Part shown: positions 38,456 through 47,676 of the stretch, one piece after another
How the letters are laid out: each line of letters opens with the position of its first letter
Numbering within the stretch: the first letter of the stretch is position 1
Assembly: GCF_000215105.1 (NCBI RefSeq)
Contig: NC_015588.1
Span: 2,604,001 to 2,668,000, forward strand
Direction: 5' to 3'
From: Isoptericola variabilis 225
GTDB lineage: Bacteria; Actinomycetota; Actinomycetes; Actinomycetales; Cellulomonadaceae
DNA length: 64,000 nucleotides
Program-made: the position numbers and the translations under genes
Notes under the pieces: generated by a model
The model's input: only the letters and a program-made list of their open reading frames with translations
The model's database searches: none
What the model was told of the DNA's origin: nothing

Positions 38456-38821
38456 GTCCGGCTGTTCAAGCAGGACCAGCCGTGGGAGGGCGACCTGGTC
38501 GAGGCCCCCACGATCCTGCGGCGCGGTGACGTCTACCACGCGCTCTACTCGGCGAACTTCTACGGCGACGACACCTACGCCGTCGGGCACGCGACGGCAC
38601 CCGCGCTCGAGGGGCCGTGGACGAAGGACCCGGAGCCCGTGCTGTCGACGGAGACGACGGACGGGCTGTACCGGGGCCCGGGCGGTCAGGACGTGGTGAC
38701 CACGCCCGAGGGTGACGTCATCGTCTTCCACGCGTGGGACGGCGCGTACGTCAAGCGCGAGATGTACACCCTGCCGCTCCGCTGGGACGGCGACACCCCG
38801 GTGATCACGCCGCCCGGGTGA
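38456..38821 (+). pseudogene. Remnant of a GH43-like glycosidase (3' end only)
   Basis: The frame from VRLFKQDQPWEG to the stop at 38821 covers about 121 codons of the second half of a GH43 (arabinanase/xylosidase type) five-bladed propeller enzyme: LVEAPTILRRGDVYHALYSA holds the region of the catalytic acid Glu, and GPGGQDVVTTPEGD the following blade. The 5' half is missing and no start or ribosome site precedes it. It abuts the GH2 remnant within about ten bases and ends 6 bases from the purE stop. Confidence 0.7.
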
Positions 38822-38827
38822 TGCGCC

Positions 38828-39370
38828 TCAGGCCGAGAAGCCCGTCCTGCTCGCACCGGCACGCGCCGCGCGCAGCCGCTCGCCCTTGGCCCGCGCGGCG
38901 TCGCCGAGCTCGGCCTGGAACGCGGCCATGCGCTCGCGCAGGGCCAGCGACTCGGCGTCGGTCCCGGCGCCGAGGATCCGCGCCGCGAGCAGGCCGGCGT
39001 TGCGCGCGCCGCCGATGGACACCGTCGCGACGGGCACGCCCGCGGGCATCTGCACGATCGACAGCAGCGAGTCCATGCCGTCGAGGTGCCGCAGCGGCAC
39101 GGGGACGCCGATGACGGGCAGCGGCGTGACGGCCGCGAACATGCCGGGCAGGTGGGCGGCCCCGCCGGCGCCGGCGATGATGACGCGCAGCCCGCGCTCG
39201 GACGCCGTCTGGCCGTAGGAGATCATCTCGGTCGGCATGCGGTGCGCCGAGACGACGTCGACCTCGACGGGCACGTCGAGCTCGGCGAGCGCGTCGGCCG
39301 CGCCCTCCATAACGGGCCAGTCGGAGTCCGACCCCATGACGATCCCGACGACGGGGGTGCGCTCGCTCAT
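38828..39370 (-). CDS. purE: N5-carboxyaminoimidazole ribonucleotide mutase
   Basis: A 180-residue class I PurE that converts N5-CAIR to CAIR in purine synthesis. Motifs: [23 protein letters not shown] and [14 protein letters not shown]. The ATG overlaps the purK stop by one base (TGATG), so it is coupled to PurK, which makes its substrate. Normal length. Confidence 0.96.
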   Translation of the reverse strand: MSERTPVVGIVMGSDSDWPVMEGAADALAELDVPVEVDVVSAHRMPTEMISYGQTASERGLRVIIAGAGGAAHLPGMFAAVTPLPVIGVPVPLRHLDGMDSLLSIVQMPAGVPVATVSIGGARNAGLLAARILGAGTDAESLALRERMAAFQAELGDAARAKGERLRAARAGASRTGFSA

Positions 39371-40632
39371 CAGCTCTCCTCGATGCTCTCGCCGCGCAGC
39401 AGCGCGGCGGCCGCCACGGCCCGACGGCGGACCTCGGCGAGGTCCGTGCCGCTGACGTTGACGTGGCCCAGCTTGCGGCCGGGGCGGACGCCCTTGCCGT
39501 ACAGGTTGACGCGCGCCTCGGGGAAGCGCGCGAGGAGCTCGGGCAGCGCGTCGGTGAGCTCGTCGAGCGTCGAGCCGAGCACGTTGGCCATGACGGTCCA
39601 GGGCGCGCGCGGCGCGGTGTCACCGAGCGGCAGGTCGAGGACCGCGCGCAGGTGCTGCTCGAACTGGCTCGTGACGGCACCGTCGATGGTCCAGTGCCCG
39701 GAGTTGTGCGGGCGCATCGCGAGCTCGTTGACGAGGACCCGCGGCTCGCCGTCGGGCCCGGCGACCTCGAACAGCTCGACCGCGAGCACGCCCGTGACGT
39801 CGAGGCCCTCGGCGACGGCCACGGCGATCTCGCGCGCGCGGGCGTCCAGCTTCGGCGCGAGGTCCGGCGCGGGCGCGATCACCTCGGAGCACACGCCGTC
39901 GCGCTGGATCGACTCGACGACGGGCCACGTGCGCACCTCGCCCGACGGGCGGCGCGCGACGAGCGCGGCGAGCTCGCGCGTGAACGGCACCTTCTCCTCG
40001 ACGAGCAGTCGCGGGCCGCCGGCCGCGACGGCGTCGAACCAGTCGGCGACCTGCTCGGGCGCGGACACGACCCGGACGCCCTTGCCGTCGTACCCGCCGC
40101 GCGACGTCTTGACGACGGCCTCGCCGCCCGGTGCCTCGGCGAGGAACGCCTCGAGCGCCGTGCGCCCCTCGGCAGGGTCGGCCGGCAGCGCGGCCCACCG
40201 CGGGCACGGCACGCCGAGCGCGGTGAGGCGCTCGCGCATGACGATCTTGTCCTGCGCCTGCACGAGCGCGTGCGGGCCGGGACGCACGGGCGTCCCGTGC
40301 TCGACGAGGTCCGTGAGCAGGGTGTTGGGGACGTGCTCGTGCTCGAACGTGAGCACGGACGCCGGCGCGCGCCCGTCGGAGGGCGCGATGAGGTCGCGGA
40401 TCGCCGCCTCGTCCGACGCCGCGCCGACCGGCGCGTCGGTGACGACCTGCGCGGCCGACGTCGTCGGGTCCTCGACGAGCACGCGCAGCCGCACGCCGAG
40501 CTCGGCGGCCGCCGGCGCCATCATGCGGGCGAGCTGGCCGCCGCCGACGACGGCGACCACGGGCGGGCCAACGGGCTGCCTCGCGGGCTGCTCCGCGGGC
40601 TGCGAGGAGGAGGATGCGGCGCGATCGGTCAC
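39370..40632 (-). CDS. purK: N5-carboxyaminoimidazole ribonucleotide synthase
   Basis: A 420-residue ATP-grasp enzyme. The N-terminal domain has [14 protein letters not shown] and [13 protein letters not shown]; the ATP-grasp part has [17 protein letters not shown] and [19 protein letters not shown]. It makes N5-CAIR from AIR, ATP and bicarbonate. GTG 40632 is fixed by the leaderless promoter TATCCT at 40646-40641. PurE follows directly. Confidence 0.95.
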   Translation of the reverse strand: MTDRAASSSSQPAEQPARQPVGPPVVAVVGGGQLARMMAPAAAELGVRLRVLVEDPTTSAAQVVTDAPVGAASDEAAIRDLIAPSDGRAPASVLTFEHEHVPNTLLTDLVEHGTPVRPGPHALVQAQDKIVMRERLTALGVPCPRWAALPADPAEGRTALEAFLAEAPGGEAVVKTSRGGYDGKGVRVVSAPEQVADWFDAVAAGGPRLLVEEKVPFTRELAALVARRPSGEVRTWPVVESIQRDGVCSEVIAPAPDLAPKLDARAREIAVAVAEGLDVTGVLAVELFEVAGPDGEPRVLVNELAMRPHNSGHWTIDGAVTSQFEQHLRAVLDLPLGDTAPRAPWTVMANVLGSTLDELTDALPELLARFPEARVNLYGKGVRPGRKLGHVNVSGTDLAEVRRRAVAAAALLRGESIEES

Positions 40633-40640
40633 GGGTGACC

Positions 40641-40646
40641 AGGATA
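40641..40646 (-). promoter_or_regulatory. Leaderless -10 element for purK-purE
   Basis: TATCCT on the minus strand, 8 bases, then GTG 40632. No ribosome site. Confidence 0.55.
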
Positions 40647-40664
40647 CCGACCCGCCCCGGCCCC

Positions 40665-42332
40665 TCAGCGCCGGAGCCAGACCGTGGTCTCGGCCGGGAT
40701 GACCCCGTCGCCGAGCTCGCCGCTGGCGAGCAGCACCTCGCCGTCGGGCAGCGGGACCTTCTCGGCGCCGAAGTTGGTGACGTTGACCCATCCCCCGGGC
40801 CGCTCGAACGCGAGCACCGTGCCGCCGGGCGCGGCGGCCGCGACCGCCGCGTCGTCGAGCCACGTGAGCTCCTCGGGGCCGCGCAGCTCCCGCCGCAGGC
40901 GCAGGGCGGCGCGGTAGAGCTCGAGCGTCGAGCCCGGCACGCCGTCCTGCCGGTCGACGGCATGCTCGCCCCACCACTCCGGCTGCGGCAGGTGCGACCT
41001 CGGCGACGGGCCGAAGCCGAACGACGGCGCGTCGGCGACCCACGGCAGCGGCACCCGGCAGCCGTCGCGCCCGACGTCGTGACCCGGGCTGCGGAAGAAG
41101 GTCGGGTCCTGGCGCTCGGCGTCGGGGATCTCCGCGACCTCGGGCAGGCCGAGCTCCTCGCCCTGGTAGACGTAGGCCGAGCCGGGCAGCGCGAGCACGA
41201 GCATCGTGACGGCGTGCGCCCGGCGCAGGCCGCGCACGGCGTCGAGCTCGGGCTCGGTGCCCCCGCTGAGCAGCCACCGGCGCCCGACGTCGCCGCGCCC
41301 GCTGCCGTCGTCGGGCAGGCCGTAGCGGGTCGGGTGCCGCACGACGTCGTGGTTCGACAGCACCCAGGTGTTCGACGAGCCGGTCTCGAGCGTGGCCGCG
41401 ACGTTCCGGTCGATGATCTCGCGGAACTCGCGCGCGTCGAAGTTGGCCCGCAGGAGGTCGAAGTTGAACGCCTGCCCCAGCGCCGACGGCAGGGCGTAGC
41501 GGTGCCGCCGCGACGGCGCGACCCACGCCTCGGCGACCGCGGCACGCGGCGGGTCGTAAGAGTCGAGGACGCCGCGCCACTCGGCGTAGATGTCCATGAG
41601 CTCCTCGCGGTCCCCGAGCGGGTGGGTGCCGTCGTCGACCTCGTCGAGGATCGGCAGGTCCGCCGCGGACGGCAGCGGGTCCGTCGACAGGTCCTTGGCC
41701 AGGTGGTGCGCGACGTCGACCCGGAACCCGTCGACGCCGCGGTCCGACCAGAACCGCAGCGTGCGCAGGAAGTCGTCGCGCACCTCGCGGTTGTCCCAGT
41801 TGAGGTCGGGCTGCTCGACCGCGAACAGGTGCAGGTACCACTGGCCGTCGCCGACCGGCTCCCACGCCGAGCCGCCGAACGTGGACTGCCAGTCGCTCGG
41901 CGGCAGCTCCTTGTTCGGCCCCAGCCCGTCGCGGAAGACGTACCGGTCCCGCTCGGGCGACCCCGGCCCGGCCGCGAGCGCCTGCCGGAACCACTCGTGC
42001 CGGTCGGACGTGTGGTTCGGCACGATGTCGACGATGACGCGGATGTCGGCGTCGTGCAGCGTCGCGAGCATCTCGTCGAAGTCGTCGAGCGTGCCCAGGC
42101 GCGGGTCGACGTCGCGGTAGTCGTCGACGTCGTACCCGCCGTCGGCGAGCGCCGACGGGTAGAACGGGCTGAGCCAGACGGCATCCACCCCGAGCCGGCG
42201 CAGGTGGTCGACGCGCGACGTGACGCCCTTCAGGTCGCCGATCCCGTCGCCGTCGCTGTCGGCGAAGCTGCGGGGGTAGACCTGGTAGACGACGGCGTGG
42301 CGCCACCAGTCCTTGTCGGGCGTGAGCGGCAT
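40665..42332 (-). CDS. GH13 alpha-glucosidase
   Basis: A 555-residue cytoplasmic GH13 enzyme of the oligo-1,6-glucosidase/alpha-glucosidase group. It has AVVYQVYPRSFADSDGDGIG, DIVPNHTSDRHEWF, the nucleophile Asp in GVDGFRVDVAHH, the acid/base Glu in AVAEAWV and the SNHDVVRH site. It closes the operon with the importer genes and GH36; after galactose is removed from raffinose-type sugars it could cleave the remaining sucrose or other alpha-glucosides (inference). ATG 42332 has an AAGGA site just upstream. Confidence 0.93.
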   Translation of the reverse strand: MPLTPDKDWWRHAVVYQVYPRSFADSDGDGIGDLKGVTSRVDHLRRLGVDAVWLSPFYPSALADGGYDVDDYRDVDPRLGTLDDFDEMLATLHDADIRVIVDIVPNHTSDRHEWFRQALAAGPGSPERDRYVFRDGLGPNKELPPSDWQSTFGGSAWEPVGDGQWYLHLFAVEQPDLNWDNREVRDDFLRTLRFWSDRGVDGFRVDVAHHLAKDLSTDPLPSAADLPILDEVDDGTHPLGDREELMDIYAEWRGVLDSYDPPRAAVAEAWVAPSRRHRYALPSALGQAFNFDLLRANFDAREFREIIDRNVAATLETGSSNTWVLSNHDVVRHPTRYGLPDDGSGRGDVGRRWLLSGGTEPELDAVRGLRRAHAVTMLVLALPGSAYVYQGEELGLPEVAEIPDAERQDPTFFRSPGHDVGRDGCRVPLPWVADAPSFGFGPSPRSHLPQPEWWGEHAVDRQDGVPGSTLELYRAALRLRRELRGPEELTWLDDAAVAAAAPGGTVLAFERPGGWVNVTNFGAEKVPLPDGEVLLASGELGDGVIPAETTVWLRR

Positions 42333-42348
42333 GAGCTTCCTTTCCGGT

Positions 42349-43176
42349 CTACTTGACGGACCCGCGCACGACACCCGAGATGACCCAGCGCTGCGCGAAG
42401 ACGTACACCAGGAGCAGCGGCGCCATCGCCATGAGGTAGGAGGCGAACGCGACGGTGTAGTCGGTGTTGAACTGTCCCTGGAAGATGTACTGCGCGAGCG
42501 GGATCGTCCGGGCGGCGGGGTCCGAGAGCACCACCAAGGGCAGGATGAAGTCATTCCAGGCCCACACGCACGTCAGGATCCCGACGGTGGCGTTCATCGG
42601 CGCGAGCAGCGGGAAGATGACCTGCCAGAAGACGCGCCACGTGCTGGCGCCGTCGACGCGCGCCGCTTCCTCGAGCTCGACGGGTATCGAGCGGATGTAC
42701 GCGGTGTAGACGAAGACGTTGAGGCTCAGCCCGAACACCGTGTACAGCACGATCAGGCCGACCTGGTTGTCGAGGCCGAGGATGGCCGTCTCCTTGACCA
42801 GCGGCAGCATGAGGATGGGGAACGGCACGAACAGCGCCGCGAGCAGGTAGAAGTACACGGCCTTGAAGAAGCGGCGGTGCAGGTTGCGCGCGATCGCCCA
42901 GGAGACCATCGAGTTGGTGAGCAGCGTGAGCACGAGCGCGCCGACCGTGATGAGCACGGTGTTGGTCAGCGCCGTCGGGAAGCTCGCGCGCTCCCACGCC
43001 TCGGCGAAGTTCTCCCAGCGCACCTGGGTGGGCAGCTCGAAGCCTGTGCCGGAGAGCTGGTCGGGCGTCTTGAGCGCGACGACGACTGCCAGGTAGATGG
43101 GGACGAGCACGGTCAGGGCGCACACCGCGACGAACGCGGTGGCCCACCAGTTGATCCTGCGGGTGTCGGTGTGCAT
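42349..43176 (-). CDS. ABC sugar importer permease, MalG type
   Basis: A 275-residue permease with six membrane helices. The EAA loop that contacts the ATPase is EEAARVDGASTWRVFWQVIFP. It is the second permease of a CUT1 importer. ATG 43176 overlaps the previous stop by one base (TGATG). No ATPase gene is present in the cassette, so a shared MsiK-type ATPase encoded elsewhere is likely, as is usual in actinobacteria. Confidence 0.94.
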   Translation of the reverse strand: MHTDTRRINWWATAFVAVCALTVLVPIYLAVVVALKTPDQLSGTGFELPTQVRWENFAEAWERASFPTALTNTVLITVGALVLTLLTNSMVSWAIARNLHRRFFKAVYFYLLAALFVPFPILMLPLVKETAILGLDNQVGLIVLYTVFGLSLNVFVYTAYIRSIPVELEEAARVDGASTWRVFWQVIFPLLAPMNATVGILTCVWAWNDFILPLVVLSDPAARTIPLAQYIFQGQFNTDYTVAFASYLMAMAPLLLVYVFAQRWVISGVVRGSVK

Positions 43177-44117
43177 CAGAAGTCGGCCTCTCGACGCTGG
43201 AGGAAGCGGAGCTGCAGCAGCGAGACCACGGTGATCACGATGACGAAGACCACCGCGTTCGCGGTCTGGTAGGCGAACTCGCCGCCGGTGAAGCCGCCGC
43301 GGTAGATGAGCAGCGTGATCGACTCGGTCGACGTGCCCGGACCGCCGTTGGTGAGGGCGACGACGTGGTCGAAGACCTGCAGGAAGTTCTTGAGGCTCAG
43401 CACCATGTTGATCGTGAAGAAGGCGCTGATGAGCGGGAAGGTGATGCGCGTGAACTGCCGCCACGGCGAGGCGCCGTCGAGCGACGCGGCCTCGTAGATC
43501 TCGGGCGGGATGGTCTGCAGGCCGGCGAGGTAGATGATGATCGCGAACGCGCTGGCCTGCCAGACGGCGAGGATCACGATCGCGACCCACGCCCAGTCGG
43601 GGCTCGACAGGATGTTCTCGCCGATGACGGGAACGTTCGGCAGCAGCTTCGGCAGCGAGTTCGCGAACAGGTACTGGAAGACGTACCCGACCACGAGGAT
43701 CGCGAGCACGTACGGCATGAAGAAGATGCCGCGGAACGTGTTGCGCGCCACGATGCGCGAGTTCAGCGCGAGCGCGATCGCGAGCGAGATGACGTTCGTC
43801 AGCACGGTCGCGACGAGCGCGAACCCGAAGCTGAACCCGTATGCGCCGAGCACGCGGTCGTCGCGGAACAGGTTGACGTAGTTCCGCGCCCCGACGAACT
43901 CCCAGGCGCCGTACCCGGCGTAGTCCGTGAAGCTGAAGAAGACGCCGACGAGCACGGGCAGCGTGTGGAACAGGGCGAAGAGCGCGACCGCCGGCAGCAC
44001 CATCCAGTAGAACGGCCGGCGCAGGCGGTTGCGGGCGGCACGGCGCGAGGCGTCGGTCGAGGTCGCGGCGCGCGGCGCCGGCACCGGCGGCACGGGGGCG
44101 TGGGTCGTGGTGGTCAT
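43176..44117 (-). CDS. ABC sugar importer permease, MalF type
   Basis: A 313-residue permease with six helices and the EAA loop YEAASLDGASPWRQFTRITF. A short Pro/Thr-rich tail of about 30 residues precedes the first helix. It pairs with the following MalG-type permease. It starts 7 bases after the binding-protein stop. Confidence 0.94.
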   Translation of the reverse strand: MTTTTHAPVPPVPAPRAATSTDASRRAARNRLRRPFYWMVLPAVALFALFHTLPVLVGVFFSFTDYAGYGAWEFVGARNYVNLFRDDRVLGAYGFSFGFALVATVLTNVISLAIALALNSRIVARNTFRGIFFMPYVLAILVVGYVFQYLFANSLPKLLPNVPVIGENILSSPDWAWVAIVILAVWQASAFAIIIYLAGLQTIPPEIYEAASLDGASPWRQFTRITFPLISAFFTINMVLSLKNFLQVFDHVVALTNGGPGTSTESITLLIYRGGFTGGEFAYQTANAVVFVIVITVVSLLQLRFLQRREADF

Positions 44118-44124
44118 GGTCGCC

Positions 44125-45414
44125 TCACTCTCCGGTCCGGGCGGCGACCTTGCGCCACTCGTTGTCGAGGGTCCGCAGCGCGCGGGCGTGGTCGCCGTCG
44201 AACATCGCCTGCTGCAGCGTCGCGTCGAGCGGGATGCTCGCCGGCACCTGGTGGTCGATGAAGCCCGTGATGCGCCCCTCGTCGAACCAGGGCTGGAGCT
44301 CGAGGAGGGTCGGGTCGTCGGTCCCGGCGGAGTCGACGACGGAGGGGAACATGTTCTGCGACGCCGCGAACCGGTCGATCACCGGCTGCGAGAAGAGGAA
44401 CTCGACGAACCGCCGCGCCTCCTCCCGGTGCGGCGTGTCGCGGCCGATCGCGATCGTGACGTCGACGCCCGAGACGAGCAGACGCTCGTCAGGGTCGTCC
44501 GTCGGGTAGGGGAAGACGCCGGCGTCGATGTCCGGGTTGTTCTCCTTGATCGGCGCGAGCGCCCACACGCCCTGCAGGAGCATGGCCGACTCGCCCGCCG
44601 CGAACGCCGCGTTGCCGTCGTCGTACGTCCGCCCGCGGTAGCCGTCCTGCGCGTACGAGTACAGCTGCGCGAGCCGCTCCATCGTCTCCGCGTAGTCCTT
44701 CTCGAACGACACGGGCGAGGCGGGCCCGACGTCGGTGCCCTGCTCCCGCATCTGCTCGAAGAACCCGTCCTGGGCGGCATAGGCGCCGATGCCGTTGAAC
44801 GCCGGCAGCGTGGTCCAGGCGTCGGCGAGCGTGCCGTAGAACGGCGTGACACCGGCGGCCTCGAGCGTCTCGCAGACCTCGATGAGCTCGTCCCACGTGG
44901 TGGGCGGCTCGAGGCCGTGCTCGGCGAAGATCTCGCGGTTGTAGATGATCCCGTCCGCGTTGCTCACATAGCCGAGCGAGCTGACCTCGTCCTCGTACGT
45001 CCCCAGGTCGGCGAGCACCTCCTGGACGGCGGGGTTGATCCGCTCGAGCAGCGGGTCGCCGCTGAAGTCGTGGAAGACCCCGGCCTCGGCGAGCTGGCCG
45101 TACGGCCGCGCGCCGTTGAGCGTGATGACGTCGGGCGTCTTGTCCTTGACGAGCAGCGTGCGGATCGCGGTGTCGGCGTCGGGCGCCGCGTTCTGGACCA
45201 CGCGGATGCCGGGGTTCTGCGCCTCGAACTCGGCGATGATCTCGTCGAACGCGCCGACCGCCTCGCCCTTGAACTGGAAGAAGTCGAGCTCGACGACGCC
45301 GTCGGCGTCGGCGGGCGAGCACGCCGCGAGGGCGGCTCCGAGCGTGACCGTGAGCGTGACGGCCGCGGCCGCCGCGGCCGCCCGCCGTCGTCGTCGGGGT
45401 GGGAGCACCTGCAT
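44125..45414 (-). CDS. ABC sugar importer solute-binding lipoprotein
   Basis: A 429-residue extracellular solute-binding protein (family 1). The signal peptide has a run of Arg then a hydrophobic core ending in the lipobox LAAC at about residue 31. The mature part has IIAEFEAQNPGIRV, GVWALAPIKENNPD and other features of CUT1 binding proteins. Its place between GH36 and the permeases suggests alpha-galactosides as ligand. A strong AAGGAGG site is 5 bases before ATG 45414. Confidence 0.93.
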   Translation of the reverse strand: MQVLPPRRRRRAAAAAAAVTLTVTLGAALAACSPADADGVVELDFFQFKGEAVGAFDEIIAEFEAQNPGIRVVQNAAPDADTAIRTLLVKDKTPDVITLNGARPYGQLAEAGVFHDFSGDPLLERINPAVQEVLADLGTYEDEVSSLGYVSNADGIIYNREIFAEHGLEPPTTWDELIEVCETLEAAGVTPFYGTLADAWTTLPAFNGIGAYAAQDGFFEQMREQGTDVGPASPVSFEKDYAETMERLAQLYSYAQDGYRGRTYDDGNAAFAAGESAMLLQGVWALAPIKENNPDIDAGVFPYPTDDPDERLLVSGVDVTIAIGRDTPHREEARRFVEFLFSQPVIDRFAASQNMFPSVVDSAGTDDPTLLELQPWFDEGRITGFIDHQVPASIPLDATLQQAMFDGDHARALRTLDNEWRKVAARTGE

Positions 45415-45472
45415 GTGCGCCTCCTTGCGCCGGGTGTCGATCTGTGGGGCTGGTGCGGGTCGTCGTAGGGGT

Positions 45473-47614
45473 CTAGGACTGTGCGGTCAGCTCGAGGACG
45501 ACGAGCCGACCGGGATGCAGCACGGGCGCCTGGAGCCCGACGAGGCCGAGCTGGCGGCCCGTGAGCGTGACCGGGCGCTGTGTCCAGGGCAGCGGCGACT
45601 GTCCCGGCCCGTCGGCGACGCTGCCGGCCACGACCCGCACCGCGTACCGGCGCTCGGGGTCCAGACCGGGCACGGTGAAGCGGCCGGGCGGGTACGTGAC
45701 CGACGTCGTCACCTGGGTGTACGTGATCACGGCCCGGTCCCGCTCGCGCGCGACGACGCCGCGCACGTCCCGGTCGGGCGGGGTGTCGGCGTTGACGACG
45801 ACGCCGGTGTGCAGGAGGTCGCGGTAGCGCCTGTGCAGCGCGACCCACTGCGCGACGTCGGCCAGGCCCGCGTCGTCGAGGGTCGTCAGGTCCCACTCGA
45901 TGCCGAAGTGGCCGGGCAGCGCGACGCCGGCGGACAGGTCGAGCGCGACCGTGCGGCCCGTCGAGTGGACGTGCGGCGTGGTCAGGTGCGCGCCCATGAG
46001 CTCGGGCGGCACCAGCAGCCCGGTGTACCGCTGGATCTGCAGGCGCTCGACCGGGTCGAGCGTGTCCGAGGTCCACACGCGGTCGGTGTGCTCGAGGATG
46101 CCGAGGTCGACGCGCGCGCCGCCCGACGCGCACGACTCGATCTCCAGGCCCGGGTGGCGTCGCTTGAGCTCGGCGAGCAGCGCGTAGAGCGCCTTGACGT
46201 TCTCGTGCACGCGGGCGCGGCCGTCCTCGGCCGACCCGGCCTCGAGCAGGTCGCGGTTGTGGTCCCACTTGAGGTAGGCGATGTCGTGCTCGGTGAGCAG
46301 CGCGTCGAGCCGCTCGAGCAGGTAGGCCCGGACGTCGGGCCGCGAGAGGTCGAGCACCTGCTGCTGGCGCGCCGGCACGGGCAGGTCGGCGCGGCCGCGC
46401 AGGATCCAGTCCGGGTGAGCCCGGGCGAGGTCGGAGTCGGGGTTGACCATCTCGGGCTCGACCCACAGGCCGAACTCCATGCCGTGGCCGCGTACGACGT
46501 CGATCAACGGGCCGAGGCCGTCGGGCCAGACGGTCTCGTCGACGTACCAGTCCCCCAGGCCCGCGGTGTCGTCGCGGCGCCCGCGGAACCACCCGTCGTC
46601 GAGCACGAAGCGCTCGACCCCGACGGCGGCGGCCCGCTCCGCGAGCGCGGTGAGGCGCTCGAGGCTCTGGTCGAAGTAGACGGCCTCCCACGTGTTGAGC
46701 GTGACCGGGCGGGGTCGGTGCGGGTGGTGCGGGCGGGCGCGCAGCTCGTCGTGGAAGCGGCGCGCGAGCGCGTCGAGCCCGTCGCCCCACGAGCCGATCG
46801 CCCACGGCGTCCGGTACGACGCGCCGGGCGCGAGCGTGACCTCGCCGGGGGCGAGCAGCTCGCCGGCGGACAGGTACGCCTCGGCCGTGGGCGTGCGCTC
46901 GGCGAGCAGGCGGTGGTTGCCGCTCCACGCGACGTGCACGCCGTGGACGAGGCCGCGCTCGAAGCCGAACCCGGCACGACCGGCGACGAGCAGCAGGCTC
47001 GCGTCGGCGCCGGGGCGGCCGCGGCGGCTCTCGCGCACGTGCGTGCCGACGGTGAACGCGTGCCGCTGCGGCGAGCGCTCGCGCAGGTGCCGGCCCGTGG
47101 TGTCGAGCAGCTCGTCGGCGCCCGCGGGCAGGGGGAACACGGGCGCGAGCGCGTGCAGCTCGAACGGCTCGTCGCCGAGGTTGGTCAGCGTCACGCGCTG
47201 GCGCACGAGCCCGGCCGGGGTGACCTCGACCTCGAGGTCCGCGGCCAGACCGGCCGCGTCGTCGGCGGCGCGCACGACGACGCCGGTGAGCTGCCCGGCG
47301 TGCTCGGCGACGTCAAGGTCGCGCGTGCACAGGAGGGCGGAGAAGCCGCGCCCGCCGGGGCGGTGGCCGGCGAGGCCCGGGGTGCCGAACCAGCCGGTCG
47401 CCTCCTGCGGCAGGAGCGCGAGCGCCGTCGGGGTGTCGATGCCGCCGGACACACGCTGCGGCCGGGCGGCCATGGCCAGGTCCTCGAGCTCGGCGTCGGC
47501 GAGGTCGCCGAGGTCGGCTCCCCACCAGACGATCGCCGGGAGCGGGACGTCGCGCGCGTCGAGGACGACGCTGGTGCCACCGTTGCGCAGGTGGAGCACG
47601 CCAGAGTGCTGCAT
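45473..47614 (-). CDS. GH36 alpha-galactosidase
   Basis: A 713-residue cytoplasmic GH36 enzyme. An N-terminal beta-domain (to about residue 310) is followed by the TIM barrel: FVLDDGWFRGRRDD, the nucleophile Asp in YLKWDHNRDL, and the acid/base Asp in RVWTSDTLDP; ESCASGGARVDLGIL is also typical. It releases galactose from raffinose-family sugars and melibiose. It is the first gene of the five-gene operon. ATG 47614 lies 7 bases after a -10 hexamer, so the operon transcript is probably leaderless. Confidence 0.94.
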   Translation of the reverse strand: MQHSGVLHLRNGGTSVVLDARDVPLPAIVWWGADLGDLADAELEDLAMAARPQRVSGGIDTPTALALLPQEATGWFGTPGLAGHRPGGRGFSALLCTRDLDVAEHAGQLTGVVVRAADDAAGLAADLEVEVTPAGLVRQRVTLTNLGDEPFELHALAPVFPLPAGADELLDTTGRHLRERSPQRHAFTVGTHVRESRRGRPGADASLLLVAGRAGFGFERGLVHGVHVAWSGNHRLLAERTPTAEAYLSAGELLAPGEVTLAPGASYRTPWAIGSWGDGLDALARRFHDELRARPHHPHRPRPVTLNTWEAVYFDQSLERLTALAERAAAVGVERFVLDDGWFRGRRDDTAGLGDWYVDETVWPDGLGPLIDVVRGHGMEFGLWVEPEMVNPDSDLARAHPDWILRGRADLPVPARQQQVLDLSRPDVRAYLLERLDALLTEHDIAYLKWDHNRDLLEAGSAEDGRARVHENVKALYALLAELKRRHPGLEIESCASGGARVDLGILEHTDRVWTSDTLDPVERLQIQRYTGLLVPPELMGAHLTTPHVHSTGRTVALDLSAGVALPGHFGIEWDLTTLDDAGLADVAQWVALHRRYRDLLHTGVVVNADTPPDRDVRGVVARERDRAVITYTQVTTSVTYPPGRFTVPGLDPERRYAVRVVAGSVADGPGQSPLPWTQRPVTLTGRQLGLVGLQAPVLHPGRLVVLELTAQS

Positions 47615-47617
47615 GGC

Positions 47618-47640
47618 GTTTTTTCTACCGTGGAAATAAC
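47618..47640. promoter_or_regulatory. Candidate ROK repressor operator
   Basis: A 23-bp imperfect inverted repeat covers the -10 region: GTTATTTCC, five bases, AGAAAAAAC on the minus strand. Seven of nine arm positions pair. The A/T-rich shape, rare in this genome, resembles ROK (NagC/XylR-like) operators. Binding would block the GH36 promoter. Confidence 0.5.
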
Positions 47641-47650
47641 AGGGTGTCAA
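47622..47650 (-). promoter_or_regulatory. Promoter of the alpha-galactoside operon
   Basis: On the minus strand TTGACA (47650-47645), 17-base spacer, TAGAAA (47627-47622), then 7 bases to ATG 47614. The -35 is a perfect match to consensus. Confidence 0.65.
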
Positions 47651-47664
47651 CGGCAGCTCCCTGG

Positions 47665-47670
47665 GACAAT
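47665..47670 (+). promoter_or_regulatory. Possible leaderless -10 element for the ROK gene
   Basis: GACAAT, 6 bases, then GTG 47677. It is the best explanation for the start, since no ribosome site is seen before GTG 47644 or GTG 47677. Confidence 0.35.
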
Positions 47671-47676
47671 GGGTCG

